Source of the DNA: Pseudomonas mosselii
GTDB taxonomy: Bacteria > Pseudomonadota > Gammaproteobacteria > Pseudomonadales > Pseudomonadaceae
NCBI RefSeq assembly: GCF_005796105.1
Contig: NZ_VAUO01000002.1
Coordinates: 744,001 to 808,000 of the forward strand
DNA length: 64,000 nt
Direction: 5' to 3'
This document shows positions 47,469 to 57,991 of this stretch, one piece after another (position 1 is the first letter of the stretch; every line of letters starts with the position of its first letter). The position numbers were made by a program, and so were the translations under genes. A model generated the notes under the pieces. The model was given only the letters and a program-made list of their open reading frames with translations, had not been told where the DNA came from and searched no databases.

Positions 47469-48743
47469 ATGCAGGACGGCTTCAACGACCCGCTTTGGCG
47501 CCAGGTCGTCTCGGGCGCACAGATGCTTTTCGTGGCATTCGGCGCGCTGGTGCTGATGCCACTGATCACCGGCCTCGACCCAAACGTGGCGTTGTTCACC
47601 GCCGGCCTCGGCACCCTGCTGTTCCAGCTGGTCACCGGGCGTCAGGTGCCGGTGTTCCTCGCCTCGAGCTTTGCCTTCATCACCCCGATCATCCTCGCCA
47701 AGGGCCAGTTCGGCCTGGCAGCGACCATGGGTGGGGTGATGGCCGCCGGGTTCGTGTATACCTTCATGGGCCTGATGGTGAAAATCAAGGGCACAGGGTT
47801 CATCGACCGTATGCTGCCGCCGGTCGTGATCGGCCCGGTGATCATCTCAATCGGCCTGGCCATGGCACCGATCGCCGCCAACATGGCCATGGGCAAGGCT
47901 GGCGATGGCAGCGTGCTGCTGCCTTACAAGACCGCCATGCTGATTTCGATGCCGGCCTTGCTGACCACGCTGGTGGTCGCGGTGTTCGGCAAGGGTATTT
48001 TCCGCCTGGTGCCAATCATCGCCGGCGTACTGGTGGGCTTTGCCCTATCGTTCGCCTTTGGTGTGGTCGACACCGCCAAGATCGCCGCCGCGCCATGGCT
48101 CGAACTGCCGAAGTTCACCGCGCCTGAGTTCAACTGGCAGGCCATCCTGTTCATCGTTCCGGTGGCCTTGGCCCCGGCGATCGAGCACATTGGCGGCGTG
48201 ATCGCCGTGGGTAGCGTGACCGGCCGCGACTACCTGAAAAAGCCCGGTCTGCACCGCACGCTGTTCGGCGACGGCCTGGCCACCACTGCCGCCGGCCTGT
48301 TCGGCGGCCCGCCCAACACCACCTACGCCGAAGTGACCGGTGCGGTGATGCTGACCAAAAACTACAACCCGAAGATCATGACCTGGGCAGCGGTGTTCGC
48401 CATCACCCTGGCGTTCATTGGCAAGTTCGGCGCGCTGCTGCAGAGCATCCCGGTCCCGGTGATGGGTGGCATTCTGTGCCTGCTGTTCGGCTCCATCGCC
48501 GCAGTGGGCATGAACACCATGATCCGTCACAAGATCGACCTGTCTGAAGCGCGCAACCTGGTAATCGTCTCGGTGACCCTGGTGTTCGGCATCGGCGGCG
48601 TACTGATCGGCAGCGGCGACGGCCCGGACGACTGGGGCCTGAAGGGCATCGCGCTGTGTGCGGTGGTGGCCATCGCCTTGAACCTGCTGCTACCAGGCAA
48701 CGATGGCTGGAAGAACAAGAAGCTGGACGATCAGTTGCCTTGA
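47469..48743 (+). CDS. uraA: Uracil permease
   Basis: A 424-residue inner-membrane transporter of the nucleobase:cation symporter-2 family with about 14 helices, bringing uracil in with protons. Conserved residues include the AIEHIGGVIAVGSVTGRDY and GGPPNTTYAE blocks. Its Shine-Dalgarno AAGGA lies inside the end of upp, which ends two bases earlier; the genes are coupled. Confidence 0.95.
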   Translation: MQDGFNDPLWRQVVSGAQMLFVAFGALVLMPLITGLDPNVALFTAGLGTLLFQLVTGRQVPVFLASSFAFITPIILAKGQFGLAATMGGVMAAGFVYTFMGLMVKIKGTGFIDRMLPPVVIGPVIISIGLAMAPIAANMAMGKAGDGSVLLPYKTAMLISMPALLTTLVVAVFGKGIFRLVPIIAGVLVGFALSFAFGVVDTAKIAAAPWLELPKFTAPEFNWQAILFIVPVALAPAIEHIGGVIAVGSVTGRDYLKKPGLHRTLFGDGLATTAAGLFGGPPNTTYAEVTGAVMLTKNYNPKIMTWAAVFAITLAFIGKFGALLQSIPVPVMGGILCLLFGSIAAVGMNTMIRHKIDLSEARNLVIVSVTLVFGIGGVLIGSGDGPDDWGLKGIALCAVVAIALNLLLPGNDGWKNKKLDDQLP

Positions 48744-48765
48744 TTCGCCCCTAGCCTGAGCGCTT

Positions 48766-48842
48766 CGCGGGTCCGCCCGCCAGCACCGGTACTCACCGCC
48801 CTCACGGCCTGGGTGATACCGGTGCCAGCGGGCAGGCCCGCG
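48766..48842. repeat. 26-base inverted repeat between uraA and hemH
   Basis: Arms 48766-48791 and 48817-48842 are inverted copies with four mismatches, enclosing 25 bases that can also pair through tcacc/ggtga. It looks like a pair of REP sequences in opposite orientation and may terminate both convergent genes. Confidence 0.7.
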
Positions 48843-48858
48843 CCAGGCCAGCCAACGA

Positions 48859-49872
48859 TCAAGCCTGCTCGCACATCCCCGCCAACACCCTCACCCACTC
48901 AGGGTGATCATTCAAGCACGGCACCAGCACCAGTTCCTGGCCACCAGCCTCGACGAACTGCTCGCGACCACGCATGCCGATCTCCTCTAGCGTCTCGATA
49001 CAGTCGGCGACGAATGCCGGGCACAGCACGAGCAATTTCTTCACACCGGCTGCAGCCAATTCATCCAGGCGCGTCTCGGTGTAAGGCTCGATCCACTTCG
49101 CCCGGCCCAAACGCGACTGGAATGCGGCTGACCAGTTGCCAGGCGCAATGCCCGCGGCCTTGGCAAAGGCCTCGGCGCTGGCCAGGCACTGCGCGCGATA
49201 GCACACCTTGCGTACTTGGCTGCACGCGGTTTCGCAGCAGTTCGCGCTCTTAAAGCAATGCGATCCGGTCGGGTCGAGCTTGGTGAGATGCCGCTCCGGC
49301 AAACCGTGGAAACTCAGCAACACATGATCGTAGCCTTGATCCAGGTACGGCCGCGCACTGGCGACCAAGGCATCGATGTACGCAGGCTGGTCATAGAACG
49401 GCTGCAACACGCGGGTTTGCAGAGGCAGGTTGCGTGCCGCGATGGTCTGCCGGGCCAGCTCCACAACAGTGGTCACGGTGCTGTCGGCGAATTGCGGATA
49501 CAGGGGCGCGAGGGTCACCTGGCGCACCCCTTGGGCGGCCAGACGCTCCAGTACCTCGGGCAACGCCGGCTGGCCATAGCGCATGGCGATCTCAACCGGG
49601 CCGTGGGGCCAATGGGCCTTGATAGCCTCTTGCAAGCGACGGGTCAGCACGACCAGGGGCGACCCCTCATCCCACCAGATCGAGGCATACGCATGCGCCG
49701 ACTGCTCAGGGCGCTTGATCAGGATCAGCGACACCAGCAAGCGCCGCACCGGCCAAGGCAGGTCGATCACGTAAGGGTCCATGAGGAACTGGTTGAGGTA
49801 GCGGCGCACGTCGGCCACCTTCGTGGAGGCCGGCGAGCCCAGGTTGACCAGCAGCAAAGCGTGATCGGTCAT
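48859..49872 (-). CDS. hemH: Ferrochelatase
   Basis: A 337-residue enzyme inserting Fe2+ into protoporphyrin IX, the last step of heme synthesis. The catalytic His189 is in SFHGLPERH and Glu293 in [14 protein letters not shown]. After the active site six cysteines occur within 24 residues (206, 212, 213, 217, 224, 229), which could bind an Fe-S cluster as known for some bacterial ferrochelatases. It is followed, upstream on the map, by an SDR39U1-type gene, with a 14-base gap. Confidence 0.95.
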   Translation of the reverse strand: MTDHALLLVNLGSPASTKVADVRRYLNQFLMDPYVIDLPWPVRRLLVSLILIKRPEQSAHAYASIWWDEGSPLVVLTRRLQEAIKAHWPHGPVEIAMRYGQPALPEVLERLAAQGVRQVTLAPLYPQFADSTVTTVVELARQTIAARNLPLQTRVLQPFYDQPAYIDALVASARPYLDQGYDHVLLSFHGLPERHLTKLDPTGSHCFKSANCCETACSQVRKVCYRAQCLASAEAFAKAAGIAPGNWSAAFQSRLGRAKWIEPYTETRLDELAAAGVKKLLVLCPAFVADCIETLEEIGMRGREQFVEAGGQELVLVPCLNDHPEWVRVLAGMCEQA

Positions 49873-49886
49873 GCAGCGTCCTATGT

Positions 49887-50792
49887 TCAGAGGCGACCAG
49901 ACAGCTCGTCCAGCGCCGATTGCAGATCGTTGTAGCGGAATGTGAAACCCGCCGCCAGCAAACGGACAGGGCGGGCACGCTGCCCACCGAGCAGCAGCGT
50001 CGAAAGCTCACCCAGCCCGGCCTTGAGCAAAAGCGCCGGCACTGGCAGCACAGCCGGGCGATGCAGCGCACGCCCCAAGGCCTTGGCGAAGTTGCGGTTG
50101 CGTACCGGCTCCGGTGCGCACGCATTATAGGGACCGCTGGCATCCTTGTGCTGCAAGAGAAAATCAATCAGGGCGATCTGATCGTCGATATGCACCCACG
50201 GCATCCATTGCCGACCATCGCCCAACGGCCCGCCCAGCCCGAGCTTGAAGGGCACGCGCAGGCGCGACAAAAAGCCGCCGTCATGCGCCAACACCAAGCC
50301 GGTGCGCACCAGCGCCACGCGTATACCCAATGTCTGGCCACGACTGGCGGTTTCTTCCCAGGCGATGCACAGCTGGCTGGCAAAATCCTCTTTCACCGGC
50401 GGCGAGGCCTCGGTCAACTCGCGCTCGCCACCATCACCGTACCAGCCCACGGCCGAGCCCGAAATCAGCACCTCAGGACGCTGTTCACGGTGCCCGATCC
50501 AGGCCAGCAACTGCTCAGTGAGGGTGATTCGGCTGGTCCACAAGAGGGACCGGCGCGCGGCGGTCCAATGACGATCAGCGATCGGTGCACCGGCCAGATT
50601 GACTACGGCATCCACCGGATCGTCCGGGTCAATTTCATTCAAGCGCGCGATGCCGCGCACACCCGTGCCACACACCGCCGGCACGGCCTCAGGGGTACGG
50701 CTCCAGACAGTCAGGCGATGGCCCTGTCCGCGCCACAACTGGCACAGGTGGCGGCCGATCAGTCCCGTACCGCCGGTCAGCAAGATATGCAT
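49887..50792 (-). CDS. TIGR01777 family NAD-dependent epimerase/dehydratase (YfcH-like)
   Basis: A 301-residue extended SDR (SDR39U1). An N-terminal [13 protein letters not shown]-binding motif, [25 protein letters not shown] and WVHIDD are family marks. The function is unknown; it often lies near heme or light-response genes. GAGG precedes the ATG. It is transcribed towards hemH and is divergent from the renalase-like gene, so the LitR-type box at 50907 could act on both. Confidence 0.88.
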   Translation of the reverse strand: MHILLTGGTGLIGRHLCQLWRGQGHRLTVWSRTPEAVPAVCGTGVRGIARLNEIDPDDPVDAVVNLAGAPIADRHWTAARRSLLWTSRITLTEQLLAWIGHREQRPEVLISGSAVGWYGDGGERELTEASPPVKEDFASQLCIAWEETASRGQTLGIRVALVRTGLVLAHDGGFLSRLRVPFKLGLGGPLGDGRQWMPWVHIDDQIALIDFLLQHKDASGPYNACAPEPVRNRNFAKALGRALHRPAVLPVPALLLKAGLGELSTLLLGGQRARPVRLLAAGFTFRYNDLQSALDELSGRL

Positions 50793-50869
50793 GGCTGTGT
50801 CCTCACAGTTGGCGGCCGTGGTCTATTTTTAAGATCAAGGCACTTTTTTGACCGAACGCTCTCGGATAA

Positions 50870-51967
<1,098 letters not shown>

Positions 51968-51979
51968 TGGCAGAGAACT

Positions 51980-52003
51980 TATACACAAATCACTATTTGT
52001 ATA
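51980..52003. promoter_or_regulatory. LitR/PplR-type operator 2 (upstream of rudS)
   Basis: TATACA-N12-TGTATA, a consensus match. The dyad extends to 10-bp arms (aacttataca/tgtataagtt, 51976-52007). It begins 13 bases after the renalase-like gene stop and lies 71 bases before the rudS ATG. Confidence 0.75.
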
Positions 52004-52029
52004 AGTTTATTTTTGTGCTGAAATTGACT

Positions 52030-52053
52030 TGTACATTGGTTGCTAGCTGTACA
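52030..52053. promoter_or_regulatory. LitR/PplR-type operator 3 (immediately upstream of rudS)
   Basis: TGTACA-N12-TGTACA. The arms extend to 16 perfect bases (52020-52035 and 52048-52063), giving an unusually long palindrome with a TTGACT -35-like element in both arms on opposite strands. It ends 20 bases before the rudS ATG. Confidence 0.8.
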
Positions 52054-52073
52054 AGTCAATTTCGGAGATCGTG

Positions 52074-53042
52074 ATGAACGCTTCCACTGCCGGCCACAAG
52101 CCACGCCTAGCCATCAGCGCCTGCCTCACAGGCATGGACGTGCGATACAACGCCGGGCACAAGCACTCCGACCTGTGCCATGAGCTGCTAAGCGAGCACT
52201 TCGACTGGGTGCCGGTGTGCCCCGAAGTCGCCATAGGCCTCGGCATACCGCGTGAACCGATTCGCCTGGTGGGCGATCCTGAACGTCCTGCGGTGACCGG
52301 CACGCATAACGGCAGCACCGACTTTTCGGGCCCGCTACGCGCTTACGGCGAACAGATGGCCGGCGAGCTCGGCGACATCTGTGGGTATGTCTTCATGCAG
52401 AAATCGCCCTCCTGCGGCCTCGAGCGGGTCAAGGTGTACCAGGAAAATGGCTACCCAGCGCGTCAAGGCGCACGCGGCGTGTATGCCGAGGCATTTTGCC
52501 GGGCCCGCCCGGACCTGCCGGTCGAAGAAGAAGGCCGCCTGCACGATCCGGTGCTGCGGGAGAACTTCATCAACCGCGTGTACGCCTATGCCGACTGGCA
52601 ACAACTACTGCGCCAGGGACTGAGTCGCGGCGCTCTGATCCGTTTCCACTCACGCTACAAGTACCTGCTGATGGCGCATAACCCCCAGGCCTACCGCGCC
52701 TTGGGCAAGCTGCTGGGCAACATGACCCGCGACGACGACCCACAGCAGTTCGGCCCGCAGTACTTCAGTCAGCTGATGCAGGCATTGCGCCGCTGTGCCA
52801 GCCGCGGCACCCACGGCAACGTGCTGCAGCACCTGAGCGGCTACCTGCGCAACGCACTGGACGAGGGCGACAAGGCCGAGCTGCGCCAGGTCATTGACCA
52901 GTACCAGAGCGGCGTGGTGCCGCTGGTGGTGCCCTTGACCCTGCTCAAGCATCACCTGCGCAACCACCCCACCCCTTACCTGATGCAGCAGGCCTACCTG
53001 CAGCCCCACCCAGAGAACCTTGGACTTCGCAATGCCATCTGA
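52074..53042 (+). CDS. rudS: RudS-type tRNA 4-thiouridine desulfidase (TudS/DUF523 + DUF1722)
   Basis: A 322-residue two-domain protein. The N-terminal TudS (DUF523) domain (about 10-160) has the three expected [4Fe-4S] cysteines: Cys17 in ISACLTG, Cys49 in VCPEVAIG and Cys114 in KSPSCG. The C-terminal DUF1722 domain (about 185-315) is the YbgA-type RNA-binding part. Proteins with this layout, including one from P. putida as I recall, remove sulfur from 4-thiouridine in tRNA. In E. coli ybgA (DUF1722) sits next to phr, echoing this context. ATG 52074 follows GGAG by six bases; a GTG one codon earlier is less well spaced. Two LitR-type operators precede it, and litR overlaps its end. Confidence 0.88.
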   Translation: MNASTAGHKPRLAISACLTGMDVRYNAGHKHSDLCHELLSEHFDWVPVCPEVAIGLGIPREPIRLVGDPERPAVTGTHNGSTDFSGPLRAYGEQMAGELGDICGYVFMQKSPSCGLERVKVYQENGYPARQGARGVYAEAFCRARPDLPVEEEGRLHDPVLRENFINRVYAYADWQQLLRQGLSRGALIRFHSRYKYLLMAHNPQAYRALGKLLGNMTRDDDPQQFGPQYFSQLMQALRRCASRGTHGNVLQHLSGYLRNALDEGDKAELRQVIDQYQSGVVPLVVPLTLLKHHLRNHPTPYLMQQAYLQPHPENLGLRNAI

Positions 53043-53901
53043 CGATCTTCTACCCATCGGCGAGGTGGCCCGGCTGACCGGTGTCAACCCGGTCACCCTG
53101 CGCGCCTGGGAACGCCGCTATGGCCTGATCAAACCTGAGCGCACGGCCAAGGGCCATCGGCTCTACCCCCACGACCAGGTACAGCGCGTACATGATGTAC
53201 TGCGTTGGCTCGAACGCGGTGCGGCGGTGAGCCAGGTGCGCGAGCTGCTGGACAATGCTGCGCATGCCAGTACCCCGGTGGAAGGCGAATGGGCCGAGCG
53301 CATCGCCCACATGATCGATGCAGTCAGCCGTCTAGCCCAGCGCCCACTCGACCACTTGCTGAACCAAGCCATGGCGCTTTACCCGGCAGTGACCGTGTGC
53401 GAGTACCTGATGCTGCCGCTGCTCGACACATTGTCCCAGCGCTGGCAGTCGCACTTCGATGCGCGGCTGGAGCAAGCGTTCTTCAACACGTGGCTGCGCA
53501 GCAAGCTGGGCGCACGGGTGTACCACGACACGCACTCCTCTGCCGGGCCCTGCGTGTTACTTGCGCGCACCGACGAGGCTCCGTTCGATGCCGAGTTCTG
53601 GCTCTGCGCGTGGTTACTCAGCAGTAACGGCCAGCCTTTGGAGATCCTCGAATCGCCGGTAGAACCGCGCCAACTGCGCCAAGCGGTCGAGCTGCTGCAA
53701 CCGCGGGCTGTGCTGCTGCATTTGGGGCGCCGCCCGGACCTCGCCGCCTGGGCGCGTAGCCTGCGCGAACTCACCGTACCCAAGGTGCTCGGCGGGGCCT
53801 CGCTGAGCCTGCACGCGAACGAGTTGGAGCAATTGGCGCTACCCCAGACGCAATTCTTCGATACCCCCCCGGCAGCCCTGCGCTGCCTGCTACACCCCTG
53901 A
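53032..53901 (+). CDS. LitR/CarH-like MerR regulator without B12 motif (class II LitR)
   Basis: A 289-residue MerR-type regulator. The winged helix is at about 7-75 (LPIGEVARLTGVNPVTLRAWERRYG) and a LitR/CarH-type helical and Rossmann-like C-terminal part follows. The adenosylcobalamin-binding ExHxxG region of CarH aligns with EAPFDAEFW and lacks the histidine, so it should not bind B12; P. putida PplR proteins are of this kind and cooperate with a LOV photosensor. ATG 53032 overlaps the rudS end by 11 bases. It probably represses the boxes at 50907, 51980 and 52030, including its own operon. Confidence 0.85.
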   Translation: MPSDDLLPIGEVARLTGVNPVTLRAWERRYGLIKPERTAKGHRLYPHDQVQRVHDVLRWLERGAAVSQVRELLDNAAHASTPVEGEWAERIAHMIDAVSRLAQRPLDHLLNQAMALYPAVTVCEYLMLPLLDTLSQRWQSHFDARLEQAFFNTWLRSKLGARVYHDTHSSAGPCVLLARTDEAPFDAEFWLCAWLLSSNGQPLEILESPVEPRQLRQAVELLQPRAVLLHLGRRPDLAAWARSLRELTVPKVLGGASLSLHANELEQLALPQTQFFDTPPAALRCLLHP

Positions 53902-53926
53902 CAGCCAACCACTCGCGGGATGCCCC

Positions 53927-55339
53927 ATGCAACTGATCTGGCTGCGCAGCGACCTGCGCATCGATGACAATACCGCCTTGGCCGCTGCCTGCCAGCGCGG
54001 CCCGACCCTCGCCCTGTGGATCGCCAGCCCCGGTCAATGGCAGGCCCACGACGACGCACCTTGCAAGGTAGATTTCTGGCTGCGCAACCTGCATCAATTG
54101 AGTCAGTCGCTGCGAGAGCTGAACATCCCGCTGCTGATCCGCCACACTGAAACCTGGCAACAGGTGCCCGAGACGGTACTCGCACTGTGCCGTCAGCATG
54201 GCGTCGAAGCCGTGCACTGGAACGACGAGTACGGTGTCAACGAGACCCAGCGCGACCAAGCGACCGCCGGCTTGCTGCAACAACACGGGATCGACGCCTG
54301 TGGCTATCTTGACCAGTTACTGTTCAAGCCCGGCAGCATCCTTACCCGCAGCGGCCAATATTTCCAGGTCTTCAGCCAATTCAAGCGGGTGTGCCTGGAG
54401 CAGTTGCACCTGGGCCTACCGGCGCGGGTACCGCGCGCCCAGCTTCAAGCGCCGCTGGCTATCGCCAGCGACCCGATTCCCACACACATCGACGGCTTCG
54501 ACGCTCCGCCCCAGGCCCTGCGCGAGTATTGGCTAGCCGGCGAAGACGAAGCGCATCGCCGTCTGACCCATTTCGTCGATGCGAGCATCGAAGACTACCA
54601 GCAACAGCGCGATCTACCTGGCCGCGATGGCACCAGCCAGCTCTCGGCATACCTGGCGACCGGCGTGATCTCGCCACGCCAGTGCCTGCACGCAGCATTG
54701 GCGCGCAATCACGGCGAATTCGACAGTGGCAATGCCGGCGTACAAACCTGGATCAACGAGTTGCTGTGGCGCGAGTTCTACAAACATATCCTGGTGGGTT
54801 ATCCACAGGTGTCGCGCCACCGCGCCTTCCGCGCGCACACCGAAGCGCTGCCTTGGCGCCAGGCCCCCGACGAGCTGCAAGCCTGGAAAGACGGGCGCAC
54901 GGGCTTTCCGATCATCGATGCCGCGATGCGCCAACTGCTGCACACTGGCTGGATGCACAACCGCCTGCGCATGATCGTCGCAATGTTTCTGAGCAAGAAC
55001 CTGCTGATCGACTGGCGCGAGGGTGAGCGGCACTTCATGCGCCATCTGATCGATGGGGACCTGGCCGCCAACAACGGTGGCTGGCAGTGGAGCGCCTCCA
55101 CAGGGACCGACTCGGTGCCGTACTTCAGGATCTTCAACCCGATCACCCAATCGCAACGTTTCGACCCACATGGGCAGTTCATCCGGCATTGGATACCTGA
55201 GCTGCGGCACCTGGATGCGAAAACCATCCACGCCCCCAAGAGGCCCTCGGGTCTGTTCGATGCCGCCCCCTACGCTGCGCCCTTGGTGGACCTCGACAGC
55301 ACGCGCCAACGCGCACTTGACGCTTTCAAGAACCTCTAG
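53927..55339 (+). CDS. phrB: Deoxyribodipyrimidine photolyase
   Basis: A 470-residue class I CPD photolyase using FADH- and a light-harvesting antenna to split cyclobutane pyrimidine dimers. The N-terminal antenna domain starts LIWLRSDLRIDDN; the FAD domain has GTSQLSAYLATG, WINELLWREFYKHIL, TGFPIIDAAMRQL and the conserved NNGGWQWSASTGTD. It follows litR by 25 bases and is the last gene of the rudS-litR-phrB operon. Confidence 0.96.
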   Translation: MQLIWLRSDLRIDDNTALAAACQRGPTLALWIASPGQWQAHDDAPCKVDFWLRNLHQLSQSLRELNIPLLIRHTETWQQVPETVLALCRQHGVEAVHWNDEYGVNETQRDQATAGLLQQHGIDACGYLDQLLFKPGSILTRSGQYFQVFSQFKRVCLEQLHLGLPARVPRAQLQAPLAIASDPIPTHIDGFDAPPQALREYWLAGEDEAHRRLTHFVDASIEDYQQQRDLPGRDGTSQLSAYLATGVISPRQCLHAALARNHGEFDSGNAGVQTWINELLWREFYKHILVGYPQVSRHRAFRAHTEALPWRQAPDELQAWKDGRTGFPIIDAAMRQLLHTGWMHNRLRMIVAMFLSKNLLIDWREGERHFMRHLIDGDLAANNGGWQWSASTGTDSVPYFRIFNPITQSQRFDPHGQFIRHWIPELRHLDAKTIHAPKRPSGLFDAAPYAAPLVDLDSTRQRALDAFKNL

Positions 55340-55660
55340 CGCTGACGACTCAAAGCGCATCGCGCAAAATGCAGGTCACCCTCTCGGCTAGCAGGCCAAG
55401 ACCGCACAAGCGCGATGCGCCCCACTCTATCCCCGCATTTGCATGCTGGGCGGGCGCAGCCCTGCCCGTGCTGACCGCTTTTTGGCCATTACATACTCGA
55501 CTTGCGCCATGTAACACAGAACTGTGTACAGCCCGCCGAACTCCTCGTGACTATTTGATACAACTCTATAATGTTGCTACTCGATAATTGATCCCGAACG
55601 TAGTCGTCGGCACGCCTGGGCACAAGTGGTCTGTCGGGCTGACAGGTCAGAGGCATAAAC
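55340..55660. other. Non-coding gap between phrB and the SDR-like gene
   Basis: It contains a perfect TATAAT (55567-55572) that could be the -10 of the SDR-like gene, with no good -35. A single TGTACA near 55526 has no partner at N12 and is not counted as a LitR box. No gene is seen. Confidence 0.4.
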
Positions 55661-56353
55661 GTGAATACGCGACGTAGTATCTGGGTGACAGGGGCAAGTT
55701 CCGGGCTTGGCGTGGCACTGGTCGAACGGCTGCTCGAACAGGGCCACCGAGTCGCCGCCAGTGGCCGGGAGAGCCAGCAGCTTGATCAATTGAACCAACA
55801 CTTTGGTAAGCAGCTGTTGCGCCTGCCGGGCGCGTTGCACAAGGCCGAACAGGCACAGGCCGCTGGCCAGCGCTTGCAAGAGGCCTGGGGGACACTCGAC
55901 ACATTGATCATCAACGCCGGCACTTGCGACTATCTTGACGCAAGCCTTGGCGTTGACCGGCTGTTCGACACGATCGTCACCAGTAACCTGCAGGCCAGCG
56001 AACACTGCCTCGGCGCGGCGTTGGGCTTGCTCAAGGCAGGAAACAGGCCGCAGGTGATGGCGGTGCTCAGCCGTCATGCCGCGCAACAGCTGTACAACCC
56101 CAACCAACCGACCACAGCCTGCAACAGCCTGCACCATTGGTTACGCGAACAGCGTCCGGCGCTCAGCGTCCTAAAGATCGACCTGACCGTGGTGGCGCCG
56201 CAACCACTCAAGAGCCCGTTGCCGCTGGCCATGCCAGAAGACTGGGACCCACAGCGCACGGCCCAGGAGCTGGTCGCACGCCTGGACGTGCGCGAGCGTG
56301 AGTTGGTGCTTGAAGTACTCAATACGGACAGCCTCTGGCCGTTGCCGAACTGA
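55661..56353 (+). CDS. SDR family protein with degenerate active site
   Basis: A 230-residue short-chain dehydrogenase-like protein. It keeps TGASSGLG (10-17) for NAD(P) binding and the NAG motif (85-87), but the catalytic YxxxK is replaced by Thr151-xxx-Asn155, so normal SDR chemistry is not expected. It may be a regulatory or binding protein. The start is GTG with AGAGGC ahead. It lies after phrB, convergent with murI. Confidence 0.78.
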   Translation: MNTRRSIWVTGASSGLGVALVERLLEQGHRVAASGRESQQLDQLNQHFGKQLLRLPGALHKAEQAQAAGQRLQEAWGTLDTLIINAGTCDYLDASLGVDRLFDTIVTSNLQASEHCLGAALGLLKAGNRPQVMAVLSRHAAQQLYNPNQPTTACNSLHHWLREQRPALSVLKIDLTVVAPQPLKSPLPLAMPEDWDPQRTAQELVARLDVRERELVLEVLNTDSLWPLPN

Positions 56354-56445
56354 AACCAGGCGGCCGCCTTACGCTAATCGGCCCGTTTACAACGGCATGC
56401 GGTGCACCATGCCTACAATGATTTCGGCGTTGCTCCACGCGCTTT

Positions 56446-57243
56446 TTACATCGGGAGACGTTGAACGCTGTCGGCTCGATTCCACAGGAGCGGCAATATG
56501 GCGTGCAGGCGCTCAGGCTCGCCGCTGCTCCAGAAGCGCGTGTCCTGGGCGGGTCCGGCAGCCAACAGGTCGCGCGCATCCAGCAGGCGTTGCAACTGGC
56601 GCGCTACCGCCGCGCCAGTGTCGATGATCGCCACCTGCGCTGGAACCATACCGGCCAGCAGTGGGCGCAGGAAGGGATAGTGCGTGCACCCCAGGATCAA
56701 GGTGTCGCACCCCGCTGCCAGCAACGGCTGGACATAGCCCGCCAGCAATTGGCGCACGGCTGGGCTGTCCAGGTCGCCGCCCTCGATGCACTCCACCAGC
56801 CCCGGGCATGGCTGGGTCACGACCTGCACATCGTTGGCGAAGCGGTCGAGCAGAGCTGCGAACTTGGCGCTCTGCAGCGTGCCCGTGGTGGCCAGCACGC
56901 CGACCACGCCAGAACGGGTAGCCGCCGCCGCCGGCTTGACCGCAGGCTCCATACCCACCAACGGCCAGTGCGGGTAGCGTTCGCGAAGGTCAGCGACCGC
57001 CGCCACGGTGGCGGTGTTGCACGCCAGCACCATGGCTTTGGCGCCCTGCTCACGAAAAAACCCAGCAATGTGGCGCAGGCGCTGGCGAATGTAGTCGGGG
57101 GATTTTTCGCCATAGGGAACATGGCCGCTATCGGCCACGTACAACAGCGATTCACTGGGCAGCAGGCGCTGGATCTCGGCGAGCACGGACAAGCCGCCGA
57201 CCCCCGAGTCCATCACGCCAATCGGCGCCGCGCGTTCAGCCAT
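56446..57243 (-). CDS. murI: Glutamate racemase
   Basis: A 265-residue cofactor-independent racemase making D-glutamate for peptidoglycan. The two catalytic cysteines are Cys75 in ACNTAT and Cys186 in GCTHYP; the N-terminal DSGVGGLSV motif is clear. ATG 57243 overlaps the moeB stop by eight bases, so the longer frame to 57294 is rejected. It is the last gene of the hemA-prfA-prmC-moeB-murI operon. Confidence 0.95.
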   Translation of the reverse strand: MAERAAPIGVMDSGVGGLSVLAEIQRLLPSESLLYVADSGHVPYGEKSPDYIRQRLRHIAGFFREQGAKAMVLACNTATVAAVADLRERYPHWPLVGMEPAVKPAAAATRSGVVGVLATTGTLQSAKFAALLDRFANDVQVVTQPCPGLVECIEGGDLDSPAVRQLLAGYVQPLLAAGCDTLILGCTHYPFLRPLLAGMVPAQVAIIDTGAAVARQLQRLLDARDLLAAGPAQDTRFWSSGEPERLHAILPLLWNRADSVQRLPM

Positions 57244-57991
57244 GGCGGTTCGCGCACACTGCGCAGGCCGGGTCACGCTTGACGCGCAACTCACGCAAGC
57301 GCGTACTCAAGGCGTCGATCAGCAGCAGGCGGCCGACCAGCGGCTCGCCGAATCCGGCCAGCAGCTTGAGTGCTTCCAACGCCTGCAAGCTGCCCACCAG
57401 ACCAACCAGCGGGCCGATCACACCGGCCTCGCTGCAGGTCAGCTCGGCCTCGCTGCCATGCCCGTACAGACAGTGGTAACAGGGGCTTGTGTCGCGGCGG
57501 GTATCGAACACCGACAACTGGCCTTCGAGGCGGATCGCCGCGCCGCTGACCAAGGGTTTGGCGGCGACCACGCACGCGGCGTTGACCGCCTCGCGCGTGC
57601 CGAAGTTGTCGGAGCAGTCCAGAACCACGTCCACTGCGGCGACTGCGCCGGCCAGGGAATCTTCATCCAGCGCCTCGCGGTAGGCGATCAGGCCGATCTC
57701 TGGGTTGATCGCCTGTAGCCGCTGAATCGCCGAATCCACTTTGCTCATCCCAACGCTGTCGCTGTCATGGATGATCTGGCGTTGCAGGTTAGTCAGGTCA
57801 ACGGTGTCGAAGTCCGCCAAGTGCAGCTCGCCGACGCCCGCCGCCGCCAGGTACAACGCCACAGGCGAGCCCAGGCCTCCGAGCCCGATGACCAAGGCCT
57901 TGCCGTGTTTCAGGCGCAACTGACCATCAATATCCACCTGCGACAACAGGATTTGTCGGCTATAGCGCAGCAGCTCCGCATCGCTCAGCAT
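57236..57991 (-). CDS. moeB: MoeB/ThiF-type adenylyltransferase
   Basis: A 251-residue E1-like enzyme that adenylates the C-terminus of a sulfur carrier (MoaD or ThiS). The nucleotide motif GLGGLGSP is at about 36-43; zinc cysteines are in CYHC and CAVC. Whether it serves molybdopterin, thiamine or both cannot be told here. It overlaps prmC and murI by seven or eight bases each. Confidence 0.93.
   Translation of the reverse strand: MLSDAELLRYSRQILLSQVDIDGQLRLKHGKALVIGLGGLGSPVALYLAAAGVGELHLADFDTVDLTNLQRQIIHDSDSVGMSKVDSAIQRLQAINPEIGLIAYREALDEDSLAGAVAAVDVVLDCSDNFGTREAVNAACVVAAKPLVSGAAIRLEGQLSVFDTRRDTSPCYHCLYGHGSEAELTCSEAGVIGPLVGLVGSLQALEALKLLAGFGEPLVGRLLLIDALSTRLRELRVKRDPACAVCANRHG

Noticed and set aside
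55510..55590. A fourth LitR-type box near the SDR-like gene
   Set aside because: Only one TGTACA half is present; no partner at the required 12-base spacing in either direction.
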